From Coffea arabica (Eukaryota > Streptophyta > Magnoliopsida > Gentianales > Rubiaceae), in assembly GCF_036785885.1 (NCBI RefSeq), contig NC_092327.1, positions 12,480,001-12,544,000 on the forward strand: a stretch of DNA of 64,000 nucleotides. Direction: 5' to 3'. Numbering within the stretch: position 1 is the first letter of the stretch; the number at the start of each line of letters is the position of its first letter. A program made the translations under genes and the position numbers. The notes under the pieces were generated by a model. That model was not told where the DNA came from and did no database searches. It saw nothing but the letters and a program-made list of their open reading frames with translations. Of this stretch, positions 34,293 through 46,479 are shown in pieces.

Positions 34293-35201
34293 TTATCCAC
34301 AACCTTGCCTTGTCAACTCCTCGAATTCCTCATCTGTAGTCTTGAGCATCAATGGCAGAGGAACCTTCACTCTCTTCTCCAAAGCCGCTATGTTCCTAGG
34401 CTTTATCCTCTTCTCCAAACTAAAAGCGAAGTACTGAGGAAACTCCTTCAACTCCTCCAAACTCCCCTCCATCTCTTTAGCAAAGTACTCAAACTTAGGC
34501 TTGAAATTATTCTCAATGCTAAAAGTGAACAAACCTGGACATCTTAACACCATTCCCACAGCATCAGCCCTTGAAAATCCTATACTGACCAAGAAATCCA
34601 GCTTAGGAATCAGGGTTTTCTCCACACTAGAGACTAACAACACCGGGTCCTGATAAGCCAGGGCATGCAAGTCCCTGAACCCAAGTCTCTGAAGGTAAAA
34701 CAGAGCTGGTTTGAGCTGGTCTCTCACACTTGAAATCAATAATCTGGGACACTTGTTGATGACCTTCCTATAATGTTGATCAGGTACTCTTAGGTCATAT
34801 GAAAGAAAGTTAAAAACAGGATTCAGTTCAGTTTTGATGTCAGATGTTAAAATCTTGGGACACATTCCAAAGATTCTGCCCAAGTCCTTTTGGTGGATCC
34901 CTTTGGATTCCAAAAAGGTAATTATGGAATGAATGGAGTCTAAAGAAGTTGTATGAAGACAAGGGTTTTGAGAGAGTGCTTTACCCGAATCAACACCCAT
35001 TATTTCCAGGCAAAGGATCTTTTCCTTGAATTGGAAAGAAATGTTTGCATGAGTTGGTTGCCAGAGAGGGTGTTTATGGAGGACACTTTTGGGTTTGGCT
35101 GTTAAGACATGGACCGGATGATCTTCTGAATTGGAGGGTAAAGATGAAGGTGTTGAGATGCACATTGAGGGATGGAATGCTGTTGCAGACGTTGTTGGCA
35201 T
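34293..35201 (-). CDS. MTEF1: mTERF protein, chloroplastic MTEF1/SOLDAT10 type
   Basis: A single-exon frame of 302 residues on the minus strand. From about residue 60 onward it has the helical mTERF repeats with their typical proline and leucine spacing: IFGMCPKILTSDIKTELNPV, then KCPRLLISSVRDQL, DPVLLVSSVEKTLIPKL, RCPGLFTFSIENNFKPK and FPQYFAFSLEKRIKPR. The block EKILCLEIMGVDSGKAL followed by SLDSIHSIITFLESKGIHQKDLG is characteristic of the plant MTEF1/SOLDAT10 (At2g03050-type) group, which is plastid-located and affects plastid RNA and stress acclimation in Arabidopsis. The Ser/Thr-rich, acid-poor N-terminus (about 1-45) fits a transit peptide. Length is close to the roughly 280-residue Arabidopsis protein. 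No breaks. The group assignment is from memory. Confidence 0.9.
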   Translation of the reverse strand: MPTTSATAFHPSMCISTPSSLPSNSEDHPVHVLTAKPKSVLHKHPLWQPTHANISFQFKEKILCLEIMGVDSGKALSQNPCLHTTSLDSIHSIITFLESKGIHQKDLGRIFGMCPKILTSDIKTELNPVFNFLSYDLRVPDQHYRKVINKCPRLLISSVRDQLKPALFYLQRLGFRDLHALAYQDPVLLVSSVEKTLIPKLDFLVSIGFSRADAVGMVLRCPGLFTFSIENNFKPKFEYFAKEMEGSLEELKEFPQYFAFSLEKRIKPRNIAALEKRVKVPLPLMLKTTDEEFEELTRQGCG

Positions 35202-35440
35202 CGTGGAAAGGAATAGAAAGTAGCTATGGAAAAGAGAGTCTGCAATATTGGTGTTGGCTCGTTTTTAAGATCCTTTTATCTGATTTGGCAGCTACAGGTG
35301 GCAAATCATTGTGAATTTATTGGATATGACAAGATTGCCTCGGATTGGATGAGGCCCACAATAACCTTTCAGCTATTTGCCTCATGCTCGTGCTCTCTTT
35401 CCTCCTTTTTTTTTTTTTTTTTTTTGATTTGGTAATTGAG
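35202..35440 (-). promoter_or_regulatory. upstream region of the mTERF gene
   Basis: Only about 240 bp separate the start codon from a T-run (35407-35425) and the foldback element, so the promoter is compact or lies partly in transposon sequence. No clear TATA box was picked out. Confidence 0.35.
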
Positions 35441-35805
35441 GGAAAAAATTCACTTTTCGTTCTTAAACTTTGAGTTAGGGACACATTTCGTCCCCAAATT
35501 TTTAAATGCACCATATTTAGTACATAAATTAATTATTTTTTGCCATATTTAGTTCAAAAATGGTAAATTGCTTAATTTGGATGGAGAAAGTCACGTGTTT
35601 GGCACGTGGCCGTCAAGTAAGAACAATTTCTCAGTCAAAATCAACAGCTACGTCAATTTTTCTCCATCCAAATTGAATATTTTACCCTTTTTGGACTAAA
35701 TGTGGTCCAAAATAATTAATTCATGTAACAAATGTGGTGCGTCTAAAAGTTTAGGGCCGAAATGTGTCCCTAACTCAAAGTAAATTTTTTTCTATAGTTG
35801 AGGTT
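35441..35805. mobile_element. foldback MITE (near-palindromic)
   Basis: The two halves are inverted copies: actttgagttagggacacat on the left (about 35467) matches its reverse complement at about 35762-35782, and the match continues with small changes through gcacca, aattaattattt and atttggatggagaaa to the centre. Length is about 365 bp. No coding content. It lies within 300 bp of the mTERF start codon. Confidence 0.75.
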
Positions 35806-35907
35806 AAGTCCTCAAGAATTGGAAGTCCGAGTTCAAATCCCTTTCTCTCCCCATTTTTTAAATTACACCATTTCCCCGTTACATATCTAGAATGGGAAGG
35901 TCCATGC

Positions 35908-36648
35908 TAGGGGTGGGAAAAAGTACCCGTAACTCAAAAACCATCATATCCGATCCAATTCGATCCGATGCAAAAATAAGGATACTTGATTTGTATTATT
36001 TTATTGGGTCAAACGAAGGTTGGATACCCATTTAGATGTAGGGCGGGTTAGGGTCACATAATTAAAAATTCATGGGTGCTTGACCTACCTTGCATATTTA
36101 TTTTTTATTTTTTATTTTTATACACATACTATAAAATAATATTTTTAGAGTTAAATAAGCAATTTCATTGAACAAATTGCATTACAAATAAGGAAGACTA
36201 TAGTTTGTTTACAAGATTCATTTGTAGAAGTCATGATCTTATATTTTTAGAAAAGAGTTTAATTAATGTGGAATATATAATTAAAAAAATGTGTTATTTA
36301 TTTCAAATTTTAATTGATTTTGAACTCTTTTAATTTTTTTCCTTGTATTGCCGTCGCATGTTTGTTTCTTGTTGAGAGACTTTTTTTGAGAAAAAAATCT
36401 TTATTAAATCTTGTATGAATATGTAAAATATAAAATTAAATTAGCATAAATTATTTTTTTAAAATTAAATGATAAGTGGGGCGGAACGGGTATCCGTTGA
36501 CTCGATCATATCTTAGTGGGTACCCGATAACCAGGTATTCACTGATATGCGAGGTTGAAAAGGGTCAGAAAATAACTTACCCACAAGGTATGGGTCGAAT
36601 CAGTCAAATGATGCGCGAGGTGGGTACCAGACCCGTACCCGTCTCTAG
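35908..36648. mobile_element. probable non-autonomous hAT element (degenerate)
   Basis: The left end taggggtgggaaaa and the right end (reverse complement tagagacgggtacggg) are similar inverted termini. Subterminal parts contain many gggta and acccg blocks, typical of hAT MITEs. Flanks gtccatgc and gtgcattt would be a degraded 8 bp duplication. No transposase. Confidence 0.5.
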
Positions 36649-37390
36649 TGCATTTGGTTCGATCCGTGTCCATAAATTAGATTGCAGAGCAGTTGACTTT
36701 GTCAAACGCAATATTAACAGAGGGTTTGACCGGTCAAAATCGGGAAAATTGGATATTTTCAATTTTTTGGTTGTTTAATGCATTTTTTTTTTCTTGTTTT
36801 TCACTATTTTCAAAATTTTATTAACTTGTCTTGATTTGTATTTTTTTTTTTTAAAAAGATCGATAGTTGTTCTTGGTAGTGAGTTCCCCTTTCATCGATA
36901 GTGACTTGTGTTTGATAATCATAACTTTTATAGTATTTCAATATGATATTTGAATAATTTGGACAATTATAAATGGTCTCATGATTTTTTTAAAAAAAAT
37001 TTCCGTAACAATCTTACTTTCTACATTTTGTCAAATAAGTTTGATGAATTTAGTTATGAAATCATCAAATTTGATTTAAAGTTTGAGCACATATTATACA
37101 TTTTTTTGTAGGTATTTTTTTGTGTAGTTTTATTATATATGTAATATATGCAACCATTCTTTTTTTTTTTTTTGGTGTCAGCACGATAATTCCTATTTTG
37201 CACTTACTCCTACTCTACTCTCATTTGATACATAGAAATGGTCTGAAAAGGAAAAGACTTTTGAACTTGTCCATTGCATTCCATTCTAGCATTTGATATG
37301 CTTCATTTAAGTGGAAAGCCCTTTCCCCCTAAAATATCCATTCCAACTTTTTCTTGGAATCTCATTCCTCAAAAAAAACTTGGGGAAAGC
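36649..37390. other. intergenic AT-rich DNA, no gene seen
   Basis: T- and A-runs and low-complexity sequence. The short frame across 37311-37574 runs into the LTR of the next element and is not a gene. Confidence 0.5.
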
Positions 37391-37395
37391 CCTTT

Positions 37396-38104
37396 TGATG
37401 GAGACCAAGATGAGCAGCCAGCTATGCAAGTCGAGAGGGTTTGAGTGCCTTTGGGACCGGTTACATGAGCATGAGCCAAGCAGCTTTGTGATACACTTCA
37501 AGGGTTGGTGCTTGCTGTCCATGACCAAGTTAATGTTCCAAATATCATTGAAGGTCTTGAAAATAAAGATTTGAGGGTTGTTTATCTCCTCCAAGTTAAG
37601 GAAGTTTCGGTCGAGTCAATTGAATTTCATGATTGAAGCCAAGTTGATTAAATTAGTTTCATGATTAGCTAGTTATTAAATTCGTTAGTTAGTTAGTCTT
37701 TCCACTAATAGTTTTATTTGGCTATTTTAAATTGCTAATTATAGTCGAATTAAGGTGTCCCATTTGATTTAAGAAAGTCGTTATTTAGTCTTGTGTCCTG
37801 TACGGCTATTAATAGCCTAACGATGACATTTTTTTCAATAATAATCAGAAATATTCAGAAAATAACGCGAGTTCTCTCATGGCTTTCTATGAAAGCTCTT
37901 TGAACATTTTAGAGAAATTTTTTTGAGTGTTCATGACTTATCAATTGAAGAACACGTTCGATTATGGTGTCTTCTACTATACCAAGGTTTGTTGACCACG
38001 TGATCAACAGGTTAAGGTCTTTTGTTCTAAACGTTGATACAACTTCTAGGCTCTTGGATCTGTATGTTGTGGGTTGCATGTGAGATAAAACGCTGTTTGT
38101 ATCA
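37396..38104 (+). repeat. 5' LTR of old gypsy element
   Basis: 709 bp, matching 51537-52503 once the MITE there is removed. It is followed by the primer site. Confidence 0.93.
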
Positions 38105-38106
38105 GC

Positions 38107-38124
38107 TGGTATTAGAGCTAGTTA
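38107..38124 (+). other. primer-binding site of old gypsy element
   Basis: tggtattagagctag, two bases after the LTR, is a mutated form of the initiator-Met site (TGGTATCAGAGC). Confidence 0.85.
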
Positions 38125-40279
38125 AAGGTATAATTGTTATATCTTTGTCTTTGTTTATTTGAGTTGAGTTTTCTATTTAATTCTTATCTGTTTCATACTT
38201 CTTGGCACTAGGGTTTCTTGTTATCGTTAGTTTGTTTGTGTTATAATCTGTCTGATGTCTTAGTTGCTTGTCTCTTTGTGTTTCTAGATCAGAAATTGGT
38301 GTTAATTCGTGTTGGTTATCGTACTTTTATTCCAGAAAATACGACAAAAAGAGATAAATCCCATCCGCTAGGGTTTCTTGTTCAATCGTGTCTTGAATTG
38401 TTCATTGTGCTTTAGTTTCCTATGCAATCTGTCTAAAGTCCTTGATGTTTACTTCATGGTGATTTCTGTCCAGTTTTGATGTCAATTGGTGTGGTTTATT
38501 CGTGTCTTGCTCCAGAAAAGAAATCGACAAAAAAGAAGAAAACAATTCCAGCCGCTAGGGCTTTCATAGTCGCACACCTTAGGATTGCTGTTTCTCATTT
38601 CTGCCAGCACTTGTTCTTGCTGTTTTCATTCGTTTTTAGTCCCAGAAATTTGTGTTATCATTAGTTCTTATTGGTAGTAGGGTTTTGGGTTGTTAACAGA
38701 GAAAAATGAGTCGTGATTCTCGAAAACTTTCTGGTCGTGACCATTCTTGAAGGATACCGAAACTGTTTCTTGGAATTATTGCTTGTTTCGTGATCAGTTT
38801 GGAAAAGAATAGGACTGTTTGAGCATAAAACCCTTGGAACTTGAACCGAAACTACAGATTCCTTGGAATTTGTTGATTGTTCAAGTGACAACCTAGAAAT
38901 TCTTGGTACTCTAGTCTCGTATATGGACAATTGTTCCACCCTTCATCATTCTCATTGAAAAAAAAACCGAACCTTATCTTGCGTAAACATGAGAAACCGT
39001 GAATTGTTTGGGGTTGAATCTTCAAAACCTTCTTCGTTCTTGAATTCTAGAACATCTACTTATAATCTTGCACAAGAAAAAATTTCTGGGTTTTTGGGAC
39101 TGAAACCTATTCATGTTCAAACCTGCAAAAAAAAAAAAATAAATAAATTCCAGCAGCTAAGCCTCTTGGTCTTGAGCTCTGGACTGGTTTAATTCAGACC
39201 AGAATTTGAGCCACGAAAATTGTTGTTACAGCCACGAAACTTGATCAATCAACACACCAGAAACATCCCAAATTTGTGTTTTTGAGGGTGATCAAGTCGG
39301 TTGAATAGAAAACAACCAAAACAGCCGCATACCCAATCCTATTCCAGTTCAGATTACAAGTACTTAAATCCGACAATTGTGTTACCCCAATTGCGTTTGG
39401 AATTCATTGAAACCAGTCTTGAAAAACCTTGATCCATTGGGAAAAGGGAAACAAACTAGATTTGTTCCTAGGTAAACAGTCCAAATAAATTTCAGATTAC
39501 AACAGATACACGAGCAAGTTACGACAGCCACAAATTAGAGTCGAGTTACCTCGCTAAACTTGTTCTTGTGTCGAATTGCTTTTCCAGTTTTTCTTGAGTA
39601 GTTAATTAGCTATCTTTTCATAGTTCTAGCCATCAGATTTCGTCCTTTAGAGTCCAACAATTTCATCCAAATTTCAAGTAGGTTAGGTCTTAAGTTTGAC
39701 GTAAATTTCCAGAATTTGCAAGTGTCAAAAGTCCAGCTTTATTGTCTCAATCTCCCCAGCGTTGTGTCGTATCTTTTCTAATCCCCTGAGACGTTAATCC
39801 TAGTTCTTCTCCAGTAGTTTTTAGACATAACTTCCAGCAATTTTACCAGCATAGATTGCATAATATCAGTCAGGTTTTTTAGTCTAAAGTGCTAAGTGTA
39901 TCTCGGGTAGGAAATTTCCATCTAGGACACATTAGTTCCAGCTTTGAATTCTTGATTCTAGCCTTCATAAACAAATCTGTCCAACAGGTTTACAAGCTAA
40001 AATTGAGTCTTTTTGAGTCATAAACTCATCCAAGTCAGTTGTGTCATTCGTCCGCTTAAATTACCACAATCATAAACGAATTCAAGTTGATAAGTAGGTC
40101 AACACTACGGAGGGACTCTAGTTTCTTCAAGGAGCAATTCGAAGGGTCTCGAGAGCTGAATTGGTAAGTGTATTAGAGTGATTGTGTGAAACACGAGGGT
40201 TGAACGCATACATGTGAGGGAGTGAGTTGGGAAACTTCCATCCTTTCTTTAGTACTAACATTTTACAAGTTACCTAAGC
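38125..40279 (+). other. non-coding leader of old gypsy element
   Basis: 2.15 kb with only short frames. Sub-blocks such as gctagggtttcttgttcaatcg and the related ones near 38215 and 38555 suggest local duplication. No gene recognised. Confidence 0.6.
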
Positions 40280-40939
40280 ATGATGGAAGGTGAACAACAA
40301 GCTCAAGGCTTTATTTGGTGATTTTTCCAGAAAATTCAACAATTCCCTTGAAGCCATACATGAGCAAATTGATAAGTTGGAACTCTCACAAATTGCAACT
40401 AAAGGTAGCCGTGGGAAAGCCAATGAGCAAGAATCAAGTGATTCTAATTTCGAGGGTGGATATGAGTTGAGGCAAAGGAGACCTAGGCGCAACACTAAAC
40501 CGGTTGGTGATTCCATAAAAGAGATCAAGGTGAAGATTCCATCGTTCCAAGGAAGGTTGGATCTAGATTTGTACCTAGAATAGGAGAAGCGGATTGAGCC
40601 GGTATTCGACTACAACACCTACTCCAAGAAGCAAAAAGTAAAATTGGTAGTGGTGGAGTTTACAGATTATGTAGTCATCTGGTGGGACCAAGTTTCAACC
40701 AGCCGAAGATGAAGTGGGGAACTAACCTGTTCAGACATGGGCCGAGCTGAAACAACTTATGATGAAGCGTTTCGTCCCAGGTCACTACTACCATAACTTG
40801 TTCTAGAAGCGTCAACATCTTCAACAAAGAGCTCGAAGTGTCGAAGACTACCACAAGGAGATGGAAGTCTTAATGTTGGGGTTGACGTTGTGGAAGACAG
40901 GGAAGCCACAATGGCTAGGTTTCATGGAGGTTTAAAACC
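40280..40939 (+). pseudogene. gag, first part, old gypsy element
   Basis: The readable stretch begins NNKLKALFGDFSRKFNN and includes KIPSFQGRLDLDLYLE, the start of a Ty3/gypsy capsid region, followed by stops near 40581 and 40710 and by frame changes. It stops at GGLKP, where the Copia element enters; the reading resumes at 47771 in the same order. Confidence 0.8.
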
Positions 40940-41181
40940 ACTTGAAAATAATGAATGAGGGGAATAAATTATTTCATTGATCCAAAAAAATATATACAAC
41001 AGGTTTCAGCCTATATTAGGAAACTATACACAATTATATCCTTAATCCTAGGAATAAGATGTCACCCCAATTTAGCTCCTCTAATCTCTCCTAATTTACA
41101 CGGTTTTATTACTCAATATTCTACTTCCCAAAAATGTAGATTTTCAATATTCTACTTCCCAAAAATACAGATTTTCCCACA
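40940..41181 (-). repeat. 3' LTR of Copia element
   Basis: 242 bp. It contains a tandem pair of a 32 bp block (caatattctacttcccaaaa and onward, 41113-41176). Confidence 0.92.
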
Positions 41182-41188
41182 CTCCCCC

Positions 41189-43854
41189 TCAAGCTGGTTT
41201 GAAGATATCTTTCATCACCAGCTTGCTCACTAACAAATCAAACTGTTTTTTGGGAAGACTCTTTGTAAGCAGATCTGCCACTTGGTCTCTAGTTGGCACA
41301 TAGGTCATGCAGACTACACCTCCTTCTATTTTTTCTTTGATGAAGTGCTTATCTACTTCAACATGTTTCGTTCGGTCATGAAGAACTGGATTGTGAGCAA
41401 TAGAAATAGCAGCTTTATTGTCACAATACAATTTCATAGGAAGTACTTCTGAAACCTTCAACTCCTGTAATATTCTTCTAATCCATATCACTTCACAAAT
41501 ACCTTGAGCAACAGCCCGAAACTCTGCTTCTGCACTGCTCCTTGCCACAACATTCTGCTTCTTACTTCTCCAAGTTACCAAATTACCTCCCACATACGTA
41601 CAATATCCAGAAGTTGATCTTCTATCTGTTATACATCCAGCCCAATCCGCATCGGTATAGGCTTCAACTTGAAGATGTCCTCGTGCCTTAAAGAAAATAC
41701 CTTTGCCAGGTGTTCCCTTTAGGTACCTTAGGATTCTATGAATTGCTTCAAAGTGCTCTGGGCCTGGTGAATGCATGAACTGACTAACAATACTTACTGG
41801 AAATGCTGTGTCAGGCCGAGTGTGTGATAAATAAATAAGTCTTCCAACTAGTCTTTGAAACTTTTCTCTGTCTTTTACTTTCTCTACACTAGCTGGTTGA
41901 AGTTTCAAATTTGGCTCCATGGGAGTTTCAGCTGGCCTGCATCCCATCATACCTGTCTCTTTGAGCAAATCAAGCACATACTTCTTTTGACTTACAACAA
42001 TTCCCTCCTTGGATCGTGCAAACTCCATCCCGAGAAAATACTTTAAGTTTCCCAAGTCCTTGATTTCGAATTCCTTGGCCAGAAACTTCTTCGAATTCTC
42101 TAATCCTCCACAATCATCCCCTGTTAAAATAATGTCATCAACGTATACAATTAAAATTGCAACTTTACCTTCTTTTGAATGCCTATAAAACAAAGTATGG
42201 TCAGCCTGACTTTGTAAGAAACCAAATTTTTTAACAGCTTTGCTGAAGCGTTCAAACCAAGCTCTTGGTTATTGTTTAAGCCCATAAAGAGATTTCTTCA
42301 GTTTGCAAACTTTTCCAACACCATATTTGTCTACAAAACCTGGAGGAAGACTCATAAACACCTCCTCTTCTAGGTCTCCATTCAGAAAGGCATTTTTCAC
42401 ATCAAGTTGGTACAATGGCCAATTTGCATTAATAGCAAGAGATAAAAGGACCCGAATAGAATTTATCTTGGCAACAGGGGCAAATGTTTCTTGATAATCT
42501 ATTCCATGGGTTTGTGTAAAACCCTTCGCAACTAATCTGGCCTTGTACCTTTCTACAGTACCATCTGCTTTGCTTTTAACTGTAAACACCCATTTGCACC
42601 CAACAATCTTTTTCTCCCTAGGCAACTCCACCACATCCCACGTATCATTCTTCCTCAATGCTTCCATCTCTTCAAACACTGCAGATTTCCAGTTCTGATC
42701 AACCAACGCTTCTTTAATGTTTCTAGGAATCACAAGTTTTGAAATTTCAGTGGTAAAGGCTCTATATTTAGGGGAAAGGTTATCATAGGACACATATTTG
42801 GAAATTGGATGTCTAGTACAAGTACGGGTTCCTTTCCTAATGGCAATGGGAAGATCAAGATCAGATTCTTGAGTAGGAAGATTTAAAACTGGGTCAGATT
42901 CTGGAACAGCAGAAGAAAAGAAAGGTGAAGTATTACCTGATGTATTTGGACAGACTTCCCTCGAGGACTTCTCATGAACAGGAGCTGGACTCATCAATGG
43001 ACCTTCACCCTTTTTAAAAATATTTCTCCTAGTGTATACCACAGGCTCAAGATTGGAACGATTTTTTTCTCGTCGCAATATTTCCATATCTGATAAACCA
43101 ATATCAGTTTCTGCATTATCAAATTGAGGGATCTTCGTTTCCTTATCTGTTTCAAAAATTATAGTTGGTAAAGCTTCAGTTTCCCAAAAATTTGATTCAC
43201 TAGAATTCTCCCCCTGAATCAAAGGTTTGTTAAAGAAAGGAAGACCTTCCAAAAAAATTGCATCCATAGTGACAAAGACTTTCCGTGTGAGAGGATTAAA
43301 GAATTTGTACCCTTTTTGATTTGGAGCATAACCAACAAAGACACATTTTTCGGCCCTAGGATCCAACTTGGACCGAGATTTCTTTGGAATATGCACATAA
43401 GCAGTGCATCCAAATATTTTTAAAGGCAAATCTGAATTAACTCTTGATTCAGGGAAATTTTTTTTAAAACACTCTAAAGGAGTACTATATTGTAAGACCT
43501 TGGAAGGCATCCTATTAATTAGGTATGATGCTGTTAAAACAGCATCCCCCCAAAAATATTTTGGTAAGTTCATACAAAACATCATGGCACGAGCGACTTC
43601 CAACAGATGTTTGTTTTTACGCTCGGCAATTCCATTTTGTTCGGGGGTATCAGTGCAAGAAGACTGATGTAAAATCCCTTTTTCTTCAAAAAATGTTCCA
43701 AGGATACTATTATAATACTCTGTTCCATTATCAGACCGCAAAATACTTGCTTTTGTTTGAAATTGATTTTCTATCATGTTATAGAAATTTTGAAAAATGG
43801 TTGCTACTTCTGACTTCTTATGCATTAAGTATACCCAACATAGACGAGTATGGT
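41189..43854 (-). pseudogene. Copia pol, second part: integrase end, RT, RNase H
   Basis: Read on the minus strand from 43854 down to a TGA at 41189-41191. It contains the rest of the integrase (SDNGTEY and NGIAERKN with the second Asp and the Glu), the plant Copia linker, reverse transcriptase with [17 protein letters not shown] and YVDDIILTGDD, and RNase H with YTDADWAGC and SSAEAEFRA. A single in-frame stop at 42269-42271 splits it after YGLKQ; the frame is otherwise kept. Its first part is 45676-46479. Confidence 0.92.
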
Positions 43855-45675
43855 TGATAAGTGACTAATTTACGTAATAATTGTATGATATTTTATATTA
43901 TTTTTAGTCACTTTAGTTATATTATTGGTAGAATATGAATCATTTTGGCTATAATTGGTGAAAAATGCTTTTAAGTGATTAAATGAGGTTTTTATCATTT
44001 TTTACTTGGATTTTGTGTATTTTGACAGTTTTGACACATTTTCGTATTTCGGCTATAACTTGAGCTACAATGATCAGATTAAGATGATTCTTGAACCAAT
44101 TTGAAGATAAGATATAGATCTACAACTTTGGTGAAGACATCTAAATCCAGTTTGAAGGTTTTCCAGGTCAAAATGCCGAATTACAATAGCAAATTTCTAC
44201 TGGTTGAAACTGGAACAGGGCAATGAGCAGGTAAGGGTATTTCGGTCATTTCTCAGCCTACACAGATCCAAATGAGGTGATTCTTGATGCATTGGAAAGC
44301 TAACTCAAAGGGCTACAAGTTTTATGTTTTGGTCAAGAGCTAAATCAGCTTTTATCATCAAGAAAAGATCGGTTGAAGTTGGACCAAAAACAGAGCAAGT
44401 GATCCACACTCGGATCCACTATTCATCGGAACCCTCGGTTGTTTCTGGGTTAGTGGATCCGAGCTCGGATCCATACGGATCCGAGGTACTGTAGCAGCTC
44501 GGATCACAGGTCAGAAAAGGCTGCTCTATACGCGTAAAACTCAATTTCACCTCCACCAACTCACATTGGATGCTATACATGTGAGAAACATTCCCAGCTG
44601 TAAAAGGGAGATGTAATCCTCATTTCTTGACCACCTTTTCATCATAAAAGAGCCAAATTCATTGCAAAAAGAGAATGGGGAGTTCATAGCAGAAAAATAG
44701 AGAGACATACGGGAGAAGCTTGAAGTTGCAGAAATGTAGCTCTTTCATCTCCCTAGTGTTAGTTTAGCTTAGTATAGAGTAGTGTAGCTTTTCCATTCTT
44801 GTTTATTATCTAGATTAGGATGAAGATGGAGGATGAAGAAGGCAAGGAAGAAAGCTCATGTGACAAGGGTTGTATTCCTTCCAAACTCTTTATCTTTTGT
44901 ATTTGATTCCAAATTTAGTTAATATACAAGTTCTGGATTTTGTGTTCAATATGTGTTTCTAAAGTTTATACCTTGGGTTTGGTTGAACTTTCTATAATTG
45001 TTAGTGTTTATTATTTGGTTATTTGACTGCTATGATTTGAGCAAGTTATTTAGCACTTTAGCTCTTGAAATCATGATTAATCTGGTACCATTAATTGTGA
45101 TTATCTAAGGTGTTGTTTCTGCAATGAAAATTGAGATTTAACACTAGTTCAAGAAGTGCTAAACATAGGGAGTACACTCACGAAAGTAGAGGTACACTTA
45201 TGTGGTTTTTAGTGATTCATTTCATGTAATTTCATTGAAGAAATGAACTTGTAGCTAATTTCATAACCATGAAAATAGGTATGGATTAGTTATGAGTATA
45301 ATTGATTCACTACGAAAGTAGGATTCAAATGCATAAGGAAATTACACCATAATTAGCCTAGATGTAGTATTCAATGATCCAAATATAGCACTTGCATGAG
45401 TAGTTAGGGATACCACAACCCAAGGAGCTTTCATTTGTTATTTTGTATAATTTCAATAGGTTTAATTTGTTATAATTCATTGATAGTCTAAATAATAGAG
45501 AAGCTTTAGTAGTACCGGTAATTGCAATCTTCCTTGTGGGATCGACCCTTAATACCCTATACTCGCTCACGATTCGTATACTTGCGATAAATCGCGTGTG
45601 GGGTATTTAGGAGTTTATAAATGTAAAACTTGATTAGGATGAGCTTAATTATATATGTATACTCCGCGCACGTCA
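43855..45675. mobile_element. solo LTR (1.8 kb) inside the Copia integrase
   Basis: It starts tgataagtgac and ends gcgcacgtca (TG...CA). The 5 bp duplication atggt lies on both sides (43850-43854 and 45676-45680), and the integrase reading continues across it. No primer site, polypurine tract, internal direct repeat or coding sequence was found inside, as expected for a solo LTR left by LTR-LTR recombination. The tail contains gtgggatcgaccctt, which I associate with Athila/Tat-type LTRs. Orientation is uncertain, but the tail suggests +. Confidence 0.88.
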
Positions 45676-46479
45676 ATGGTCGTCTATGAATGTTACAAAC
45701 CACCTTTTTCCCAAAACAGTAGTAACCCTTGAGGGTCCCCAAACATCACTATGAAACAAATAAAATGGTTTTGATGGTAAATAAGGCCTTGGGACATAAG
45801 ATTTTCGTTGACTTTTAGCAAGCAAACAACTTTCACATTTCAGTTTCAGGGGGTTCACATTCTTAAAAAGCAAAGGAAACCAATGTTTTAGATAAATAAA
45901 ACTAGGATGGCCCAATCTGTAATGCCAAACCATTATTTGTTCATAAGCAGATACAGAAATATTACTACTAGACTCTTGAGCAATTTGAGCACTAGGTGAA
46001 TTATCCTCAAGACAGTAAAGGCCATTGATCATTCTAGCTCTGCCAATCGTCATCCTCGAATTCTTGTCCTGAAAAGCACAATGAGATTCATCGAAAATAG
46101 CCAAACAATTAGAATCTTTTGTTAGTTTACTCACTGATAAAAGACTGCTGGCCAATTTTGGAACATGAAGAACAGATTTCAGGTTAACATTTTTTGAGAT
46201 CTGTATTGAACCTTTTCCAGCAACAGGAGAGAAACCTCCATCTGCAACCTTGATCTTTTTATTTCCAGAACATGGTGTATATGATTGGAAGAGTTTAAAA
46301 GAATTTGTCATATGGTCTGAGGCTCCAGAGTCTATGATCCATGGAGCAGGAAAGGTTGAGGAATTAGACAAAAAAGAATTGAATAGAGCCTTAGATCCAA
46401 TACCTGTATGAGCCATAGAAGCATTAGGAAAGTCAGATGAGGTAGAACTGGATTTCAGTAGCATAAGAAGATGCTCCAT
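45676..46479 (-). pseudogene. Copia pol, first part: protease and integrase start
   Basis: Contains the protease motif WIIDSGASDHM, the pre-integrase zinc-binding region (MVWHYRLGHPS, then CESCLLAKSQ) and the first catalytic Asp of the integrase (HSDVWGPS). It is cut at FIDDH by the solo LTR. It directly follows the gag stop in the same frame, so gag and pol were probably one polyprotein before a point stop. Confidence 0.92.

Noticed and set aside
35790..35880. tRNA-like B box (gagttcaaatccc) suggesting a tRNA gene or SINE
   Set aside because: No matching A box, no cloverleaf and no second copy or duplication seen; too little to call.
37311..37594. Short gene ahead of the gypsy element
   Set aside because: The frames cross the insertion point and the 5' LTR; the same peptide appears at the 3' LTR (51379-51642), showing it is LTR sequence.
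43855..45675. A captured gene inside the Copia element
   Set aside because: No coding sequence; TG...CA ends and a 5 bp duplication make a solo LTR the simpler reading.
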